NCBI GenBank assembly: GCA_027475525.1
Contig: JAMWFC010000082.1
Location: 1,674,001-1,738,000 of the forward strand
Reading direction: 5' to 3'
Length of the DNA: 64,000 nt
From: Macrolepiota albuminosa
Lineage: Eukaryota > Basidiomycota > Agaricomycetes > Agaricales > Agaricaceae
How positions within the stretch are numbered: position 1 is the stretch's first letter; every line of letters begins with the position of its first letter. Below are positions 33,149-43,270 of this stretch, one piece after another. Below the pieces are notes generated by a model. The model was not told the origin of the DNA, searched no databases, and worked only from the letters and a program-made list of their open reading frames with translations. Made by a program: the position numbers and the translations under genes.

Positions 33149-33783
33149 AATCCTGTGTCGTGCTCCTTGGCGAACTGCTGCTGGCGCTCTGTGGTAAAAC
33201 GTCCTGTGGGCTGAAAGGGTGGCGGATTCGGTGATAAGGTCGGTATGTCGGCAAGAGGGTCGCCAATGATCTGGCGCTCGATTCTGAAAGTCTCGGGAGA
33301 GTGCGTAGCGATGGGTTTTGTTTTAAGCGCAACTGGCTTATATTTCTTTTTAACTTGTACCCCTTTCCTTTTGGGAGCGTTAGCTTGGTTATATACAGAA
33401 GTGGAAAGGGGAACTGTAGCCTGAGGGGCGGCAAGTCCAAGAACGGCAGGAGACGAGGCTCCGGGAAGGGTAGTGAGATAAGTATTGGTAGACGCAATGT
33501 TTTGAAAGGATTCAGAAGCGGTAAGGTACAAGTAGGCAAGAGAGGAGTCGGTAATGTTTTGATTTTTCTGGGAAAGCTCTGCGTCGGTAGCGGGTAAAGT
33601 AGTTAAAACGTCTTCGTCAAGAAATCGGTAATGTTTTGATTTTTCTGGGAAAGCTCTGCGTCGGTAGCGGGTAAAGTAGTTAAAACGTCTTCGTCAAGAA
33701 AGCAGTAGACATAACATTTACAAGACCAGTTGAATGGTCATATTCCAGCGTTAGCGCCACATCTCCGTGATCGTCGCCAATCA
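33149..33783 (-). pseudogene. pol: Start of pol of element B, before the Ngaro insertion
   Basis: The frame EEVIGDDHGDVALTLEY overlaps the end of gag-protease in the -1 frame (about 28 bp in the related element A). It runs to KEHDTGF at the Ngaro boundary and resumes at 27661 with VTKDELNVLTDLV. The region is Ser/Thr/Pro-rich and has no catalytic motif. An exact 77-bp duplication (33548-33701) breaks it. Confidence 0.75.
33548..33701. repeat. Exact 77-bp tandem duplication (probable assembly join)
   Basis: Copies 33548-33624 and 33625-33701 are identical. The related element A has a single copy at the matching place (about 43100-43190). Confidence 0.92.
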
Positions 33784-36090
33784 CCTCCTCGATGGTCTGT
33801 GAAAACACCAGTGGGGAGGCTCGTTGGCGTGTTGGTCGGTAAACTCCGGGGGCTTAGCGCGGGCGCCTTTTTGTTGTCCCCTAGAGAACGTTGGCACCGT
33901 TCGTCGGATTCCGGAATTGGGGTTGCTAATTGTTAAGGTTGTCTCGTCGTTGGTAACTGTCTTGACGACTGATCGCGCCAAGACGTCGAAGGGTCTGCCA
34001 AGTAGCAGGTCGTATGCTGGTGAACGTAAGATGTGTATCTGAAGATAAAATGTAATGTCGCCAAGGGTGCACGGCACATTCTTGGCGAGGCCTAGGGATC
34101 GGTCTACTGTGCCGTTAGCGCTCTGCATGTTTAGTATCACTGTAGGGTCATAAATTAGGCCCAGATCGTTAGCGACTTCGGCTGCCATAGAAATGATCTG
34201 AGACCCGCTATCCACAATCGCTTCTACCTCGTGCTTATTGTCGACTGTTAGCGTGACTGAGCGAATAGCGTGCGATTCTTGAGCGACGGTAAGGATTGCC
34301 GGGTCTTCTCCATGGTCTACTGACCTAAGATAGGTCTCCACTGGGTCCACAGAGGTGGCGTTAGCGATGGTGTCGGCAGGAGAGTCTTCAGTGTCTAAAG
34401 AGTCGACGGTAACGGAAAAACCAGGGAGCACGTCGTCGAGATCCTCGACCTCGGCAACGGTTGTCGCCAAGGGTTGTCGAGGAGTAACTGCCGTCTTGAC
34501 TTGGTTGCGGACGTCGGGAGCAATACTGCAAAGCTCTTCAACTGATAAGGTAATGGCAGTTTTCATGATGCGGTTAAAGACGTGGTTTGATTTCTCTATA
34601 TCGAAAATTGGCACGGTAGGTCGGTAACCACCCTCAGGACGTTTCTTGGGAGCGGCAAAGTTTTGTTGTGCGGGAGCGTGATAACGGTCGGAAATGCCCG
34701 AGTAGGGATGGAGAGGCGGCAAGGGCGGTTCAGGAGCGGTAGCGGACGACGATGGTTCTGGTGTGGTAGCAGGGGTAGTGGCAGGCGGTGCGGCAGGAGC
34801 AGGTGTCGGTAACTTGCTAGCGGGAGGGATTGGCTTATATCCTTTGAGAGGTTGTTTGGGCTGCTTAACTTCAACCCCATCAAAAACCTGGTTCTTTAGT
34901 GAATCCAGCTCCTGTTGGAGCTTGGCGATACGTTCTTCTCGTGAGAAAGTAGGGTGGTCGCCAACGCTGTCGAAGTGTAAGACTTTGTGAACCATTTGCT
35001 GTTGGGTCGCCTGTTCAGGGTCGGGGTTGGCGTTGCCAGAAAGCGTGCCGGTAACAATTTGTCCTGGGTTGTGCCTATACCATTCATCAACTCGTTCCTG
35101 GAAAGACTTCTTGTCTGGGTAGTTGGGAATAATGGCGCCAGTAGTGAGAACTATCTTGCCGTCGATAGCCCGTCGAATTCTTCCTTGCCAAATATAGTTT
35201 TCTAAAGTTACGCAGCGTCCTCTAGTCATAGTGTGGCCAATTTCCCCACAGAAATGGCAAGGGCCATTAGCGGGTACATTAGCGGGTCGGTTAGCGAGAT
35301 TGGTGGTAATCATAGTTTCGATACGCGTCATAGCAGAAGCGACAGCGGCGGTAATGGCAGCGTTAAGGTCCTCCTTCTTAACGAAGTCGGCAACAGGAGG
35401 CGGGATGGGAATGATACTGTTAGTTCGCTCAGGTGGTGGGCTCGTCCTAGCGCGCTGCAGTCCAACGCCAGTGTCCGTTCCCTTGAGAACCCATTTACCG
35501 GCTTCAAAGACGTTGGCAACGTTATAGGGCTCGTCTGGGTGATGAGTCTGGTGAACTATTTCTAGGCGATGAGCAATGCAAGTCCAAAGCGAAGTCGGGA
35601 TGCCTTGTTGGAATAGGCGACGTTCCTCGTTAATGTATAACTTGCCGTTTTGTACTAACCACCTAGTGATCTTTTGGAACTCGTGGTAATACGTGGAGAA
35701 TGCGCCAAGAGACGATGTGCTGCTGTTGAATGATTCTTGTACTAGTTTATGCAGCTCGTTTACCAAGTATCGGGTAGCCACTTCTGCGCCAGGGTACAAC
35801 TGAATCACTGTTGTCTTCCAGTCCTCATACGAAGCGCCTTGGGCTGGAATGGGTGGGGCAGCAGGGACAAAGGCGGCAAACTCGGTCAAACCTGTCCATG
35901 TCTCTGCCGTGTCATATGATACGTATCTTGCCACGTACTCCTTCATCTGCGTGTGGTCGGTAATGTTACAATCTCTGAATAAATACTCCAATTCCTTGAA
36001 ATACTGGGAGAGCTCCCGTGGCTTGGACTCGTCCCATTTCGGTGCCGAGAAGTGGTTGCGTGGCGGCATGCGCTGAACTTGTTGTTCCAT
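33781..36090 (-). CDS. gag: Gag-protease polyprotein of element B
   Basis: 769 codons from ATG 36090 (MEQQVQRMPPRNHF). The open frame extends upstream without an ATG, so this start is chosen. The capsid-like N-terminus (FSAPKWDE...YFKELEYLFRD) is followed by a zinc knuckle CHFCGEIGHTMTRGRC, spaced CX2CX4HX6C instead of the usual HX4C. A Pro/Ala linker leads to a conserved block (LHPYSGISDRYHAP, then VTLSVEELCSIAPDVR-type; the DUF4100-like region of basidiomycete gypsy proteins). A retropepsin follows (EAIVDSGSQIISMA, later YDLLLGRPF). The frame is intact. The 770-codon homologue in element A (40715-43027) is also intact. Confidence 0.88.
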   Translation of the reverse strand: MEQQVQRMPPRNHFSAPKWDESKPRELSQYFKELEYLFRDCNITDHTQMKEYVARYVSYDTAETWTGLTEFAAFVPAAPPIPAQGASYEDWKTTVIQLYPGAEVATRYLVNELHKLVQESFNSSTSSLGAFSTYYHEFQKITRWLVQNGKLYINEERRLFQQGIPTSLWTCIAHRLEIVHQTHHPDEPYNVANVFEAGKWVLKGTDTGVGLQRARTSPPPERTNSIIPIPPPVADFVKKEDLNAAITAAVASAMTRIETMITTNLANRPANVPANGPCHFCGEIGHTMTRGRCVTLENYIWQGRIRRAIDGKIVLTTGAIIPNYPDKKSFQERVDEWYRHNPGQIVTGTLSGNANPDPEQATQQQMVHKVLHFDSVGDHPTFSREERIAKLQQELDSLKNQVFDGVEVKQPKQPLKGYKPIPPASKLPTPAPAAPPATTPATTPEPSSSATAPEPPLPPLHPYSGISDRYHAPAQQNFAAPKKRPEGGYRPTVPIFDIEKSNHVFNRIMKTAITLSVEELCSIAPDVRNQVKTAVTPRQPLATTVAEVEDLDDVLPGFSVTVDSLDTEDSPADTIANATSVDPVETYLRSVDHGEDPAILTVAQESHAIRSVTLTVDNKHEVEAIVDSGSQIISMAAEVANDLGLIYDPTVILNMQSANGTVDRSLGLAKNVPCTLGDITFYLQIHILRSPAYDLLLGRPFDVLARSVVKTVTNDETTLTISNPNSGIRRTVPTFSRGQQKGARAKPPEFTDQHANEPPHWCFHRPSRR

Positions 36091-36449
36091 GGCAACGGTG
36101 GTGGCGAGTTTGGTTAGCGGTAGCAGGGAAGGAGTTCTAGAGATTGGCGACGGGGTAAGCGAAATGAGTTGTGAAAGAGGCGTTAGCGGAGTAATGGGGG
36201 TTATTGGTTGCGGTACGGTAAAGGGCGACACTAAGGGGTCGTCAGCGCTATAATCGAGGGAATGCGGGAAGAGATCAGGAAATGCGTCTACAGTGGCGTT
36301 CTGTAGTTCCTGGGCAAGAGAGAGACCCGGTAAGGCACCAGGTGGTTGTGGAGTTGATGGGTGGGAAGGAGCTATGCCTTCTGCCGACTGGTCTAGCAGG
36401 CGGCGCCTACGCTGGAGACGGGTTTCTGGTGGAATTCTGCCCTAGAGAT

Positions 36450-36467
36450 CCCTCGTGGTGGGCTCCA
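36450..36467 (-). promoter_or_regulatory. Primer-binding-site candidate of element B
   Basis: TGGAGCCCACCACGAGGG begins 3 nt inside the 5' LTR end. The same sequence, with one change, sits at 40332 in element A. The TGG start fits priming by a tRNA 3' CCA end; the tRNA is not identified. Confidence 0.65.
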
Positions 36468-36470
36468 ATT

Positions 36471-37327
36471 TGATGACGCCCAAAGTTTGGTCAGTAACAA
36501 ATGTAACAAAAGTATTACTGTACCAAGAGTTTGCGTTGGGCGCGCTATAAGAGATGTGAGGAGTCCTGGGCAGGTCCCAGAGAACGCGCCTATGAAAAAG
36601 GGGAAAGATCGGTAATGGGGTCGGCAAGTGTAAAGCGCTAAGGTAAAGCGCCTAGGGAAGAAGCGGTAAGTGAACAAGGCAAAGGTAAGCGGCAAGAGCA
36701 CGATAAGCTTAGCGAGGTCTAAGCGTTGATGATGCCTGCCGTAGTTGCAAGGCACGAGTGTGTCAAGTGTTGGCGAGCGTCTGTAACTGCCGATGAGTTT
36801 GACGTTGCCGACCGTAGCGTAAGGGAGACTGAAGAAAGGGGAGTGGTAAACTCTGGTCTATTGTTCTATGGTGTATGTACAAATCGGTAAATACTTTTAT
36901 ACTACAATGAGTTCGCCGTCGCCAGTGGCTAATGACGCCAGAGTGCGGTAAACTGGAAAATTTCATAGGGGTAGCTCCAACGGTTTCAGATCCCTACCGT
37001 CCATTCAAGAGCCTTAGCGACGCCAGGTGACAGATCGCGAAGCTAAACCATCACTCCATCACCCTTCTGTCTGTCCAAAGTGCTTAGCGATGTCAGGCGC
37101 CGAATCGAGGTGCTAAGCAATGTCAGACGCCAAGGTCAAACGCCAAGCTGTCCGTCAGTTTTTGATAGATCATCACTGATCGGATCTGCTTCTTGCCGTG
37201 TCCGGCCGTCGGAAATGGCTTAAAATAGGTAGAACGCGTGCGCTAAGTTTGGAACGAGTGCGGCAAGGTTTCCGGAGCCGGTGCCGAGCCTGCCATTGAT
37301 GCGCCTAACCTGTATAGGGTCCTATCA
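36471..37327 (-). repeat. 5' LTR of element B, 857 bp
   Basis: It starts TGATAGGACCC (37327 on the minus strand) and ends GGGCGTCATCA (36471). Relative to the 3' LTR it lacks 76 bp (near 37175) and 18 bp (near 36824), which accounts exactly for the 94-bp difference. Confidence 0.94.
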
Positions 37328-37588
37328 CCGTTGAATGTACACTCGTTCATCCGGATAAATAAACCGTTGTTTAATTGACACAATGTATAGATCGATACGC
37401 AAACACCGTAAAAGGCGTCTGAATACGTATAGCCGCAAACGCATGTAACGTAACAGGGCATTGTAAGAGTGGTGCTGGTTTACCGCAGCATAATCACATC
37501 GGATGATATGGTGGGTGCGTAAACCTTCGAGAGGTGCAGAGCCACCATTAGCAAGTCGCATGCATGATACATTGCGTTCCGAATGCAT
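37328..37588 (-). pseudogene. Host-gene-like fragment on the 5' side of element B
   Basis: Two minus-strand frames are open here and stay open across the insertion site of B. One contains DAFYGVCVSIYTLCQLNNG and continues on the far side (20727 downward) as a hydrophobic stretch. The other starts MHSERNVSCMRLANG. CCGT at 37328-37331 is one copy of the target duplication. Function unknown. Confidence 0.35.
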
Positions 37589-38952
37589 GCAAGTTGCGGT
37601 TGAAACATTGTGTACCGCGTAGAGCGGTTCAACAGTCTTTTCATCGGTTAAAAAGTGTCTAATCGCATTCAGTTAAGTGTGTATATGAAACATCGAAGTA
37701 CAGGGTATAACTGACCTGATATTATATGCATTTGCATATATAACAAGGGCGTATAAACCGCACGCGATGAGCAGATAGACTCTAGCCCATCGCTTGACAA
37801 AAAAAGTGGTGAAGCGCATACCAATAATCATTGAAGCGTAGGAGGTTAGTATTTGTTACATAAGCGTCAGTATAGACAACCCTTCGGTAAGACCTGTTAT
37901 TAAGGGTTACATAAGCATACGGATAGACAACTGGTAAATATTCAGCCCACATGGCATTTAAGGTTTACGATGTTACATAGTGTTATATACCTACACAAAA
38001 AGACTGATTATGGAAATATCAACAGACACACGCCAGTGTACACTGTGAAACAATATATTTAACACCTATATAATACAATGATAAGGTTGAGTATATCAAA
38101 TATACATAATACCAACGCCGAGCCAACAATATAGCAACGAGGAGAGATAAGTCAGCAGGAAATTTAAAGGCACATGTACATTGTGTTTAAGCTAGGATAC
38201 GTCCACCTAATTACCGTATACTTAACCACCAGGCTTATGTAGTGAACATGCTTATCTATACATATAACAATAATAAACATATTAGTGCGACATTAAACGG
38301 GTAAGCTACAACAGCTCATATGCCAGTTTACACTATTCGAGGGTTGAGGGGACAATTATATCACTTTGTAGGTGCAATGCAGCAACGTAATATCGGACAA
38401 GACAAATACTTATATATTAATATATTATACACACATACATATTATATACTATGCCCTACGGCACAGTCAACAGGTCACAAGGGGCACATCACTTTTACAT
38501 ATTATACACACATACATATTATATACTATGCCCTACGGCACAGTCAACAGGTCACAAGGGGCACATCACTTTTACGATAGCCGAGGCCTGCCGGTTCAGT
38601 ATCCTGTGACAAAAGAGTGACGAACCTCAAATTGTCGCTGAGAAGGGACTCAATATTTTCTGCATATGCATATTTTTCTTCAGGTGAACCTCGTATATCT
38701 CACAATACAGAGTTCAGGATACATCACAACACATAATTCAGGAACAGCAAGATTTTACACGTGATAGGGCTATAATAGTTACTACATCAGGAACATTATG
38801 GTTTCAGGGGTCGGAAGATGCAATTCTAGGACGGACTACAATGGTCAAATGAGTAAGCACATGATAATACGGATGTGTTACTACAATAAATACGTACCTT
38901 GGCGACGAGTGTGTTCCGAAGCAGTCGAAGACGGACGACCTCGTTTGCGGAT
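37589..38952. other. AT-rich intergenic region
   Basis: No convincing gene. It holds short imperfect repeats of a TTACATAAGC...TAGACAAC motif (about 37855 and 37911) and one exact 77-bp duplication (38422-38575). That duplication creates an artificial plus-strand open frame at 38320-38620. Confidence 0.6.
38422..38575. repeat. Exact 77-bp tandem duplication (probable assembly join)
   Basis: Copies 38422-38498 and 38499-38575 are identical, in AT-rich intergenic DNA. Confidence 0.92.
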
Positions 38953-39301
38953 ATTTCAATCAGATACTATAGTCAAACAACGATCAGCTGGCGAAACAGT
39001 TTCCTCTGTCGAGGGTTTGTGGCCCAAATGCTGATGCGAATACGGTTCATCTACAGCGTCATTAAGAGGCTCGAAGTCATCATCAAAATCGTCTCCATCG
39101 CTGTATACAAGGGTTTTGTAAACGTCATTGTCCTTAGGATTGTTCCGATCTAGGCGAGGTGATATGTGCGATAGAGAGTACCCGAGTTCAGATGCTGTTT
39201 CCTTATCACCATAAACCAAACCGTCGAGATAAGGACAATCTATTACATATAACTGAATAAATCAGTAATAAGAGAATAATGACAACCCTGTAGCGCACCG
39301 T
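38953..39301 (-). pseudogene. Last exons of the JmjC-like gene, separated by element A
   Basis: Immediately beyond element A the minus-strand frame continues (GALQ, then a 47-nt intron GTTGTC...AATAG). The final exon then reads CPYLDGLVYGDKETASELG...DDFDDDFEPLND and stops at 38953. The C-terminus is acidic. The CCGT at 39298-39301 is the target duplication that also occurs at 46096-46099. Confidence 0.6.
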
Positions 39302-40328
39302 TGATAGGACCCTATACAGGTTAGGCGCATCAACGGCAGGCTCGGCACCAGCTCCGAAAACCTTGCCGCACTTGTTCCGAACTTAGCGCACGCGTTCTAC
39401 CCATTTTAAGCCATTCCCGACGGCCATGCACGGAAAACCTTGCCGCACTTGTTCCGAACTTAGCGCACGCGTTCTACCCATTTTAAGCCATTCCCGACGG
39501 CCATGCACGGCAAGAAGCAGATCCGATCAATGATAGCGCCGACGGCAGCAAGAATGACAACTGACAGATGGCATCAGTCACTGACGACAGCGCTTAGCGA
39601 GAAGCTTGATGATCTATCAAAAACTGACGGACAGCTTAGCGTTTGACCTTGGCGTCTGACACCGCTTACCGTCTCGATTTGGCGCCCAACGTCGCTTAGG
39701 TGTTCTGACAGACAGAAGGGTGATGGATTGATGGTTTAGTACCGCGATCTGCCACCTGGTGGCGCCAAGGGTCCTCAAAGGACGGTAGGGATCTGAAACC
39801 ATTGGAGCTACCCCTATGAAATTTTCCAGTTTACCGCACTTTGGCGATGGTTGGTCACTGGCGACGGTGAACTCCTTGTAGTATATATATTACTTACCGA
39901 CTTGTACATACATCATCAGAACAATAGACCAGAGTTTCCCCCACTTACTTCAGTCTCACTTACGCTCAAGAGCTCATTTACGCTACGGTCGGCAACGTCA
40001 AAACTCATCGGCAGTTGCAGACGCTCGCCAACACTCGACATACTCACGCCTTGCAACTACGGCAGGCATTATCGACGCTTAGACTTCGCTAAGCATATCG
40101 TGCTCTTGCCGCTCACATTGCCGTGTTCACTTACCGCATTTTCCTTAGGCGCTTTACCTTAGCGCTTGACACTTGCCGACCCCGTTACCGACTTTCCTCA
40201 TTTTCATAGGCGCGTTCTCTGGGACCTGCCCGGGACTCCTCACATCATTTATAGCGCGCCCAACGCAAACTCTTGGTACGGTAACACTTTTGTTACATTC
40301 GTTTCTGACCAAACTTTGGGCGTCATCA
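39302..40328 (+). repeat. 5' LTR of element A (950 bp plus a 77-bp duplication)
   Basis: TGATAGGACCC...GGGCGTCATCA. Its length of 1027 equals the 3' LTR length (950) plus exactly 77, the extra copy at 39356-39509. Otherwise the two LTRs are nearly identical, which suggests a recent insertion. Confidence 0.95.
39356..39509. repeat. Exact 77-bp tandem duplication (probable assembly join)
   Basis: Copies 39356-39432 and 39433-39509 are identical. The partner LTR at 45146 has one copy, so the duplication is extra sequence in this LTR only. Confidence 0.95.
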
Positions 40329-40331
40329 AAT

Positions 40332-40349
40332 TGGAGCCCACCGCGAGGG
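40332..40349 (+). promoter_or_regulatory. Primer-binding-site candidate of element A
   Basis: TGGAGCCCACCGCGAGGG starts 3 nt after the LTR end. It is conserved with element B (one difference). Confidence 0.65.
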
Positions 40350-40714
40350 ATCTCTAGGGCAGAATTCCGCCAGAAACCCGTCTTCAGCGTAGGCGCCGCC
40401 TGCTAGAGCAGTCGGCAGAGGACTTAGCTCCTTCCCACCCATCAACTCCACAACCACCTGGTGCCTTACCGGGTCTCTCTCTAGCCCAGGAACTACAGAA
40501 CGCCACTGTAGACGCTTTTCCTGATCTCTTCCCGCATTCTCTCGATTATAGTGCCGACGACCCCTTAGCGTCGCCCTTTACTTTGCCGCAATCAGTTACC
40601 CCCATCACTCCTTTAACACCGCTTTCTCAGTTCGCCATTTCACTTACCCCGTCGCCAATACCTAGAACCCCTTCCCCACCTCCGCTAACCGAACTCGCCA
40701 ACACCACAGTCACT

Positions 40715-43027
40715 ATGGAACAACAAGTCCAGCGCATGCCGCCACGCAACCACTTCTCGGCACCAAAATGGGACGAGACCAAGCCACGGGAGCTTTCCCA
40801 ATATTTCAAGGAATTAGAGTATTTATTCAGAGATTGTAATATTACCGACCACACACAGATGAAGGAGTACGCGGCAAGATACGTATCGTATGACACGGCA
40901 GAGACGTGGACAGGTCTTACCGAGTTTGCCGCCTTTGTTCCTGCCGCCCCGCCAGTGCCAGCCCAAGGCGCTTCGTACGAGGACTGGAAGACGGCAGTAA
41001 TCCAGCTGTACCCTGGCGCCGAGGAGGCTACCCGATACACGGTAAACGAGCTCCAGAAACTAGTTCAGGAATCCTTCGACAGTGGCACATCGTCGCTTGG
41101 CGCATTCTCTACGTATTACCGCGAGTTCCAGAAAATCGCTAGGTGGCTTCTGCAGAACGGCAAGCTCTATATTAACGAGGAGCGTCGCCTATTTCAGCAG
41201 GGCATCCCGACTTCACTGTGGACTCGTATTGCTCGTCGCCTAGAGATAGTTCATCAGGCCCATCACCCTGACGAGCCCTATAACGTTGCCAACGTCTTTG
41301 AAGCCGGTAAATGGGTTCTCAAGGGAACGGACACTGGCGTTGGCATACCACGCGCTAGGACGAGCCCACCACCTGAGCGAACTAACGGTATCATTCCCAT
41401 CCCGCCTCCTGTTGCCGACTTCGTTAAGAAAGAGGAGCTCAATGCTGCTATTACCGCCGCTGTCGCTTCCGCTATGACGCGTATTGAAACTATGATTACC
41501 ACCAACCTCACTGCTAACCGACCCGCTAACGTACCCGCACCTGGCCCTTGCCACTTCTGTGGGGAAATTGGCCACACCATGACTAGAGGACGCTGCGCTA
41601 CCCTTGAGAATTATATTCGGCAAGGGAGAATTCGAAGGGCTATCGACGGCAAGATAGTTCTTACCTCTGGCGCCACCATTCCCAACTACCCAGACAAGAA
41701 GTCCTTCCAGGAGCGGGTAGATGAATGGCATAGGCGCAATCCAGGACAAATCGTTACCGGCACGCTATCTGGTAACGCTAACCCCGACCCTGACCAGGCA
41801 ACTCAGCAGCAAATGATCCACGAGGTCTTACACTTCGACAGCGTTGGCGACCGCCCTACCTTCTCGCGGGAAGAGCGAATCGCTAAGCTGCAACAGGAGT
41901 TGGATTCGCTTAAGAATCAGGTTTTTGATGGGGTTGAAGTTAAGCAGCCCAAACAGCCTCTTAAAGGATATAAGCCGATGCCTCCCGCTAGCAAGTTACC
42001 GACTCCTGCTCCTGCCGTACCTCCTACTGCACCGCCAGCCGCCACACCAGAACCCTCGTCGTCCGCTACCGCCCCTGAACCGCCTTTGCCGCCTCTTCAT
42101 CCCTATTCAGGGATTCCCGACCGTTATCATGCTCCCACACAACGAAACTTTGCCGCTCCTGAGAAACGTCCTGAGGGTGGCTACCGACCTACTGCGCCAA
42201 TTTTCGACATAGAGAAATCGAACCACATCTTTAACCGCATCATGAAAACCGCCGTCACCTTGTCAGTAGAAGAACTTTGTAGTATTGCTCCCGACGTTCG
42301 CAACCAGGTCAAAACGGCAGTCACTCCCCGACGACCCTTGGCGACAGCCGTTGCCGAAGTTGATGAACTCGACGACGCGCTCCCCGGTTTCTCTGTTACC
42401 ATCGACTCTCCCGACACTGAAGACTCTCCTGCCAACCCCATCGCTAACGCCACCTCTGTGGACCCAGTGGAGACCTATCTTAGGTCAGTGGACCATGGAG
42501 AGGACCCCGCAATCCTTACCGTCGCTCAAGAATCGCACGCTATTCGCTCAGTCGCGCTAACCGTCGACAACAAGCACGAGGTAGAGGCTATAGTGGATAG
42601 CGGGTCTCAAATCATTTCTATGGCAGCAGAAGTCGCTAACGACCTAGGCCTCATTTATGACCCTACCGTTATACTAAACATGCAGAGCGCTAACGGTACG
42701 GTGGACAGATCCCTAGGCCTCGCCAAGAACGTGCCCTGCACCCTTGGCGACATTACGTTTTATCTTCAGATACACATTTTACGCTCCCCGGCATACGACT
42801 TACTACTCGGCAGACCTTTCGACGTCTTGGCGCGATCAGTCGTCAAGACAGTTACCGACGAAGAAACGACCCTCACAATTAGCGACCCCAATTCCGGAAT
42901 CCGACGAACGGTGCCAACGTTCCCTAGGGGACAACGAAAAGGCGCCCTCGCTAAGCCACCGGAGTTTACCGACCAGCACGCCAACGAACGACCCCATAGG
43001 TGTTTTCACAGACCATCGAGGAGGTGA
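40715..43027 (+). CDS. gag: Gag-protease polyprotein of element A
   Basis: 770 codons from ATG 40715 (MEQQVQRMPPRNHF), intact and closely similar to B. It has a capsid-like region, the knuckle CHFCGEIGHTMTRGRC (CX2CX4HX6C), a Pro-rich linker, a DUF4100-like block and a retropepsin (EAIVDSGSQI; YDLLLGRPF). A long frame without ATG extends upstream to a stop near 40360. The pol frame overlaps the last 28 nt in the -1 phase. Because pol is deleted in this copy, Gag and protease are the only complete products left. Confidence 0.88.
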   Translation: MEQQVQRMPPRNHFSAPKWDETKPRELSQYFKELEYLFRDCNITDHTQMKEYAARYVSYDTAETWTGLTEFAAFVPAAPPVPAQGASYEDWKTAVIQLYPGAEEATRYTVNELQKLVQESFDSGTSSLGAFSTYYREFQKIARWLLQNGKLYINEERRLFQQGIPTSLWTRIARRLEIVHQAHHPDEPYNVANVFEAGKWVLKGTDTGVGIPRARTSPPPERTNGIIPIPPPVADFVKKEELNAAITAAVASAMTRIETMITTNLTANRPANVPAPGPCHFCGEIGHTMTRGRCATLENYIRQGRIRRAIDGKIVLTSGATIPNYPDKKSFQERVDEWHRRNPGQIVTGTLSGNANPDPDQATQQQMIHEVLHFDSVGDRPTFSREERIAKLQQELDSLKNQVFDGVEVKQPKQPLKGYKPMPPASKLPTPAPAVPPTAPPAATPEPSSSATAPEPPLPPLHPYSGIPDRYHAPTQRNFAAPEKRPEGGYRPTAPIFDIEKSNHIFNRIMKTAVTLSVEELCSIAPDVRNQVKTAVTPRRPLATAVAEVDELDDALPGFSVTIDSPDTEDSPANPIANATSVDPVETYLRSVDHGEDPAILTVAQESHAIRSVALTVDNKHEVEAIVDSGSQIISMAAEVANDLGLIYDPTVILNMQSANGTVDRSLGLAKNVPCTLGDITFYLQIHILRSPAYDLLLGRPFDVLARSVVKTVTDEETTLTISDPNSGIRRTVPTFPRGQRKGALAKPPEFTDQHANERPHRCFHRPSRR

Positions 43028-43270
43028 TTGGCGACGATCACGGAGATGTGGCGCTAACGCTGGAATATGACCATTCAACTGGTCTTGTAAATATTATATC
43101 TACCGCTTGTCTCGACGATGAAGTTTTGCTTTCCTCTACCGCTACCGACGCTGAGACTTCCCAGAAAAATCAAAACATTACCGACTCTTCTCTTGCCTAC
43201 TTGTACCTTACCGCTTCAGAATCTTTTCAGAATACTGCGTCTACAGATACCTATCTCACTACCCTTCCCG
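43000..43270 (+). pseudogene. pol: Truncated pol start of element A
   Basis: The frame EEVIGDDHGDVALTLEYDH continues to DTYLTTLP, where similarity to element B pol ends at CTCACTACCCTTCCCG (43270). Sequence beyond is the reverse complement of the zinc-cluster gene. No RT, RNase H or integrase remains. Confidence 0.8.

Larger units (their letters stand above)
20728..37327 (-). mobile_element. Full-length Ty3/gypsy element B with convergent zinc-cluster gene (hosting a Ngaro element)
   Basis: The minus-strand order is 5' LTR (37327-36471), PBS-like TGGAGCCCACC (36467), gag-protease (36090-33781), pol start (33783-33149), a 5.5-kb Ngaro-like insertion (33148-27657), pol continuation (27661-24511), a convergent plus-strand zinc-cluster gene (21848-24078), PPT GGGGGGAGA (21687-21679) and 3' LTR (21678-20728). 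The termini are TGAT...ATCA and the flanks are CCGT on both sides (20724-20727, 37328-37331). ACCGT also fits if the terminal A is shared. Without the Ngaro insertion the element is about 11 kb. Damage is limited to a few in-frame TGA codons and a frameshift near 26180. Confidence 0.92.

Noticed and set aside
38320..38620. Plus-strand open frame of 86 codons with a repeated Tyr/His-rich block
   Set aside because: The repetition comes from the exact 77-bp duplication in AT-rich intergenic DNA.
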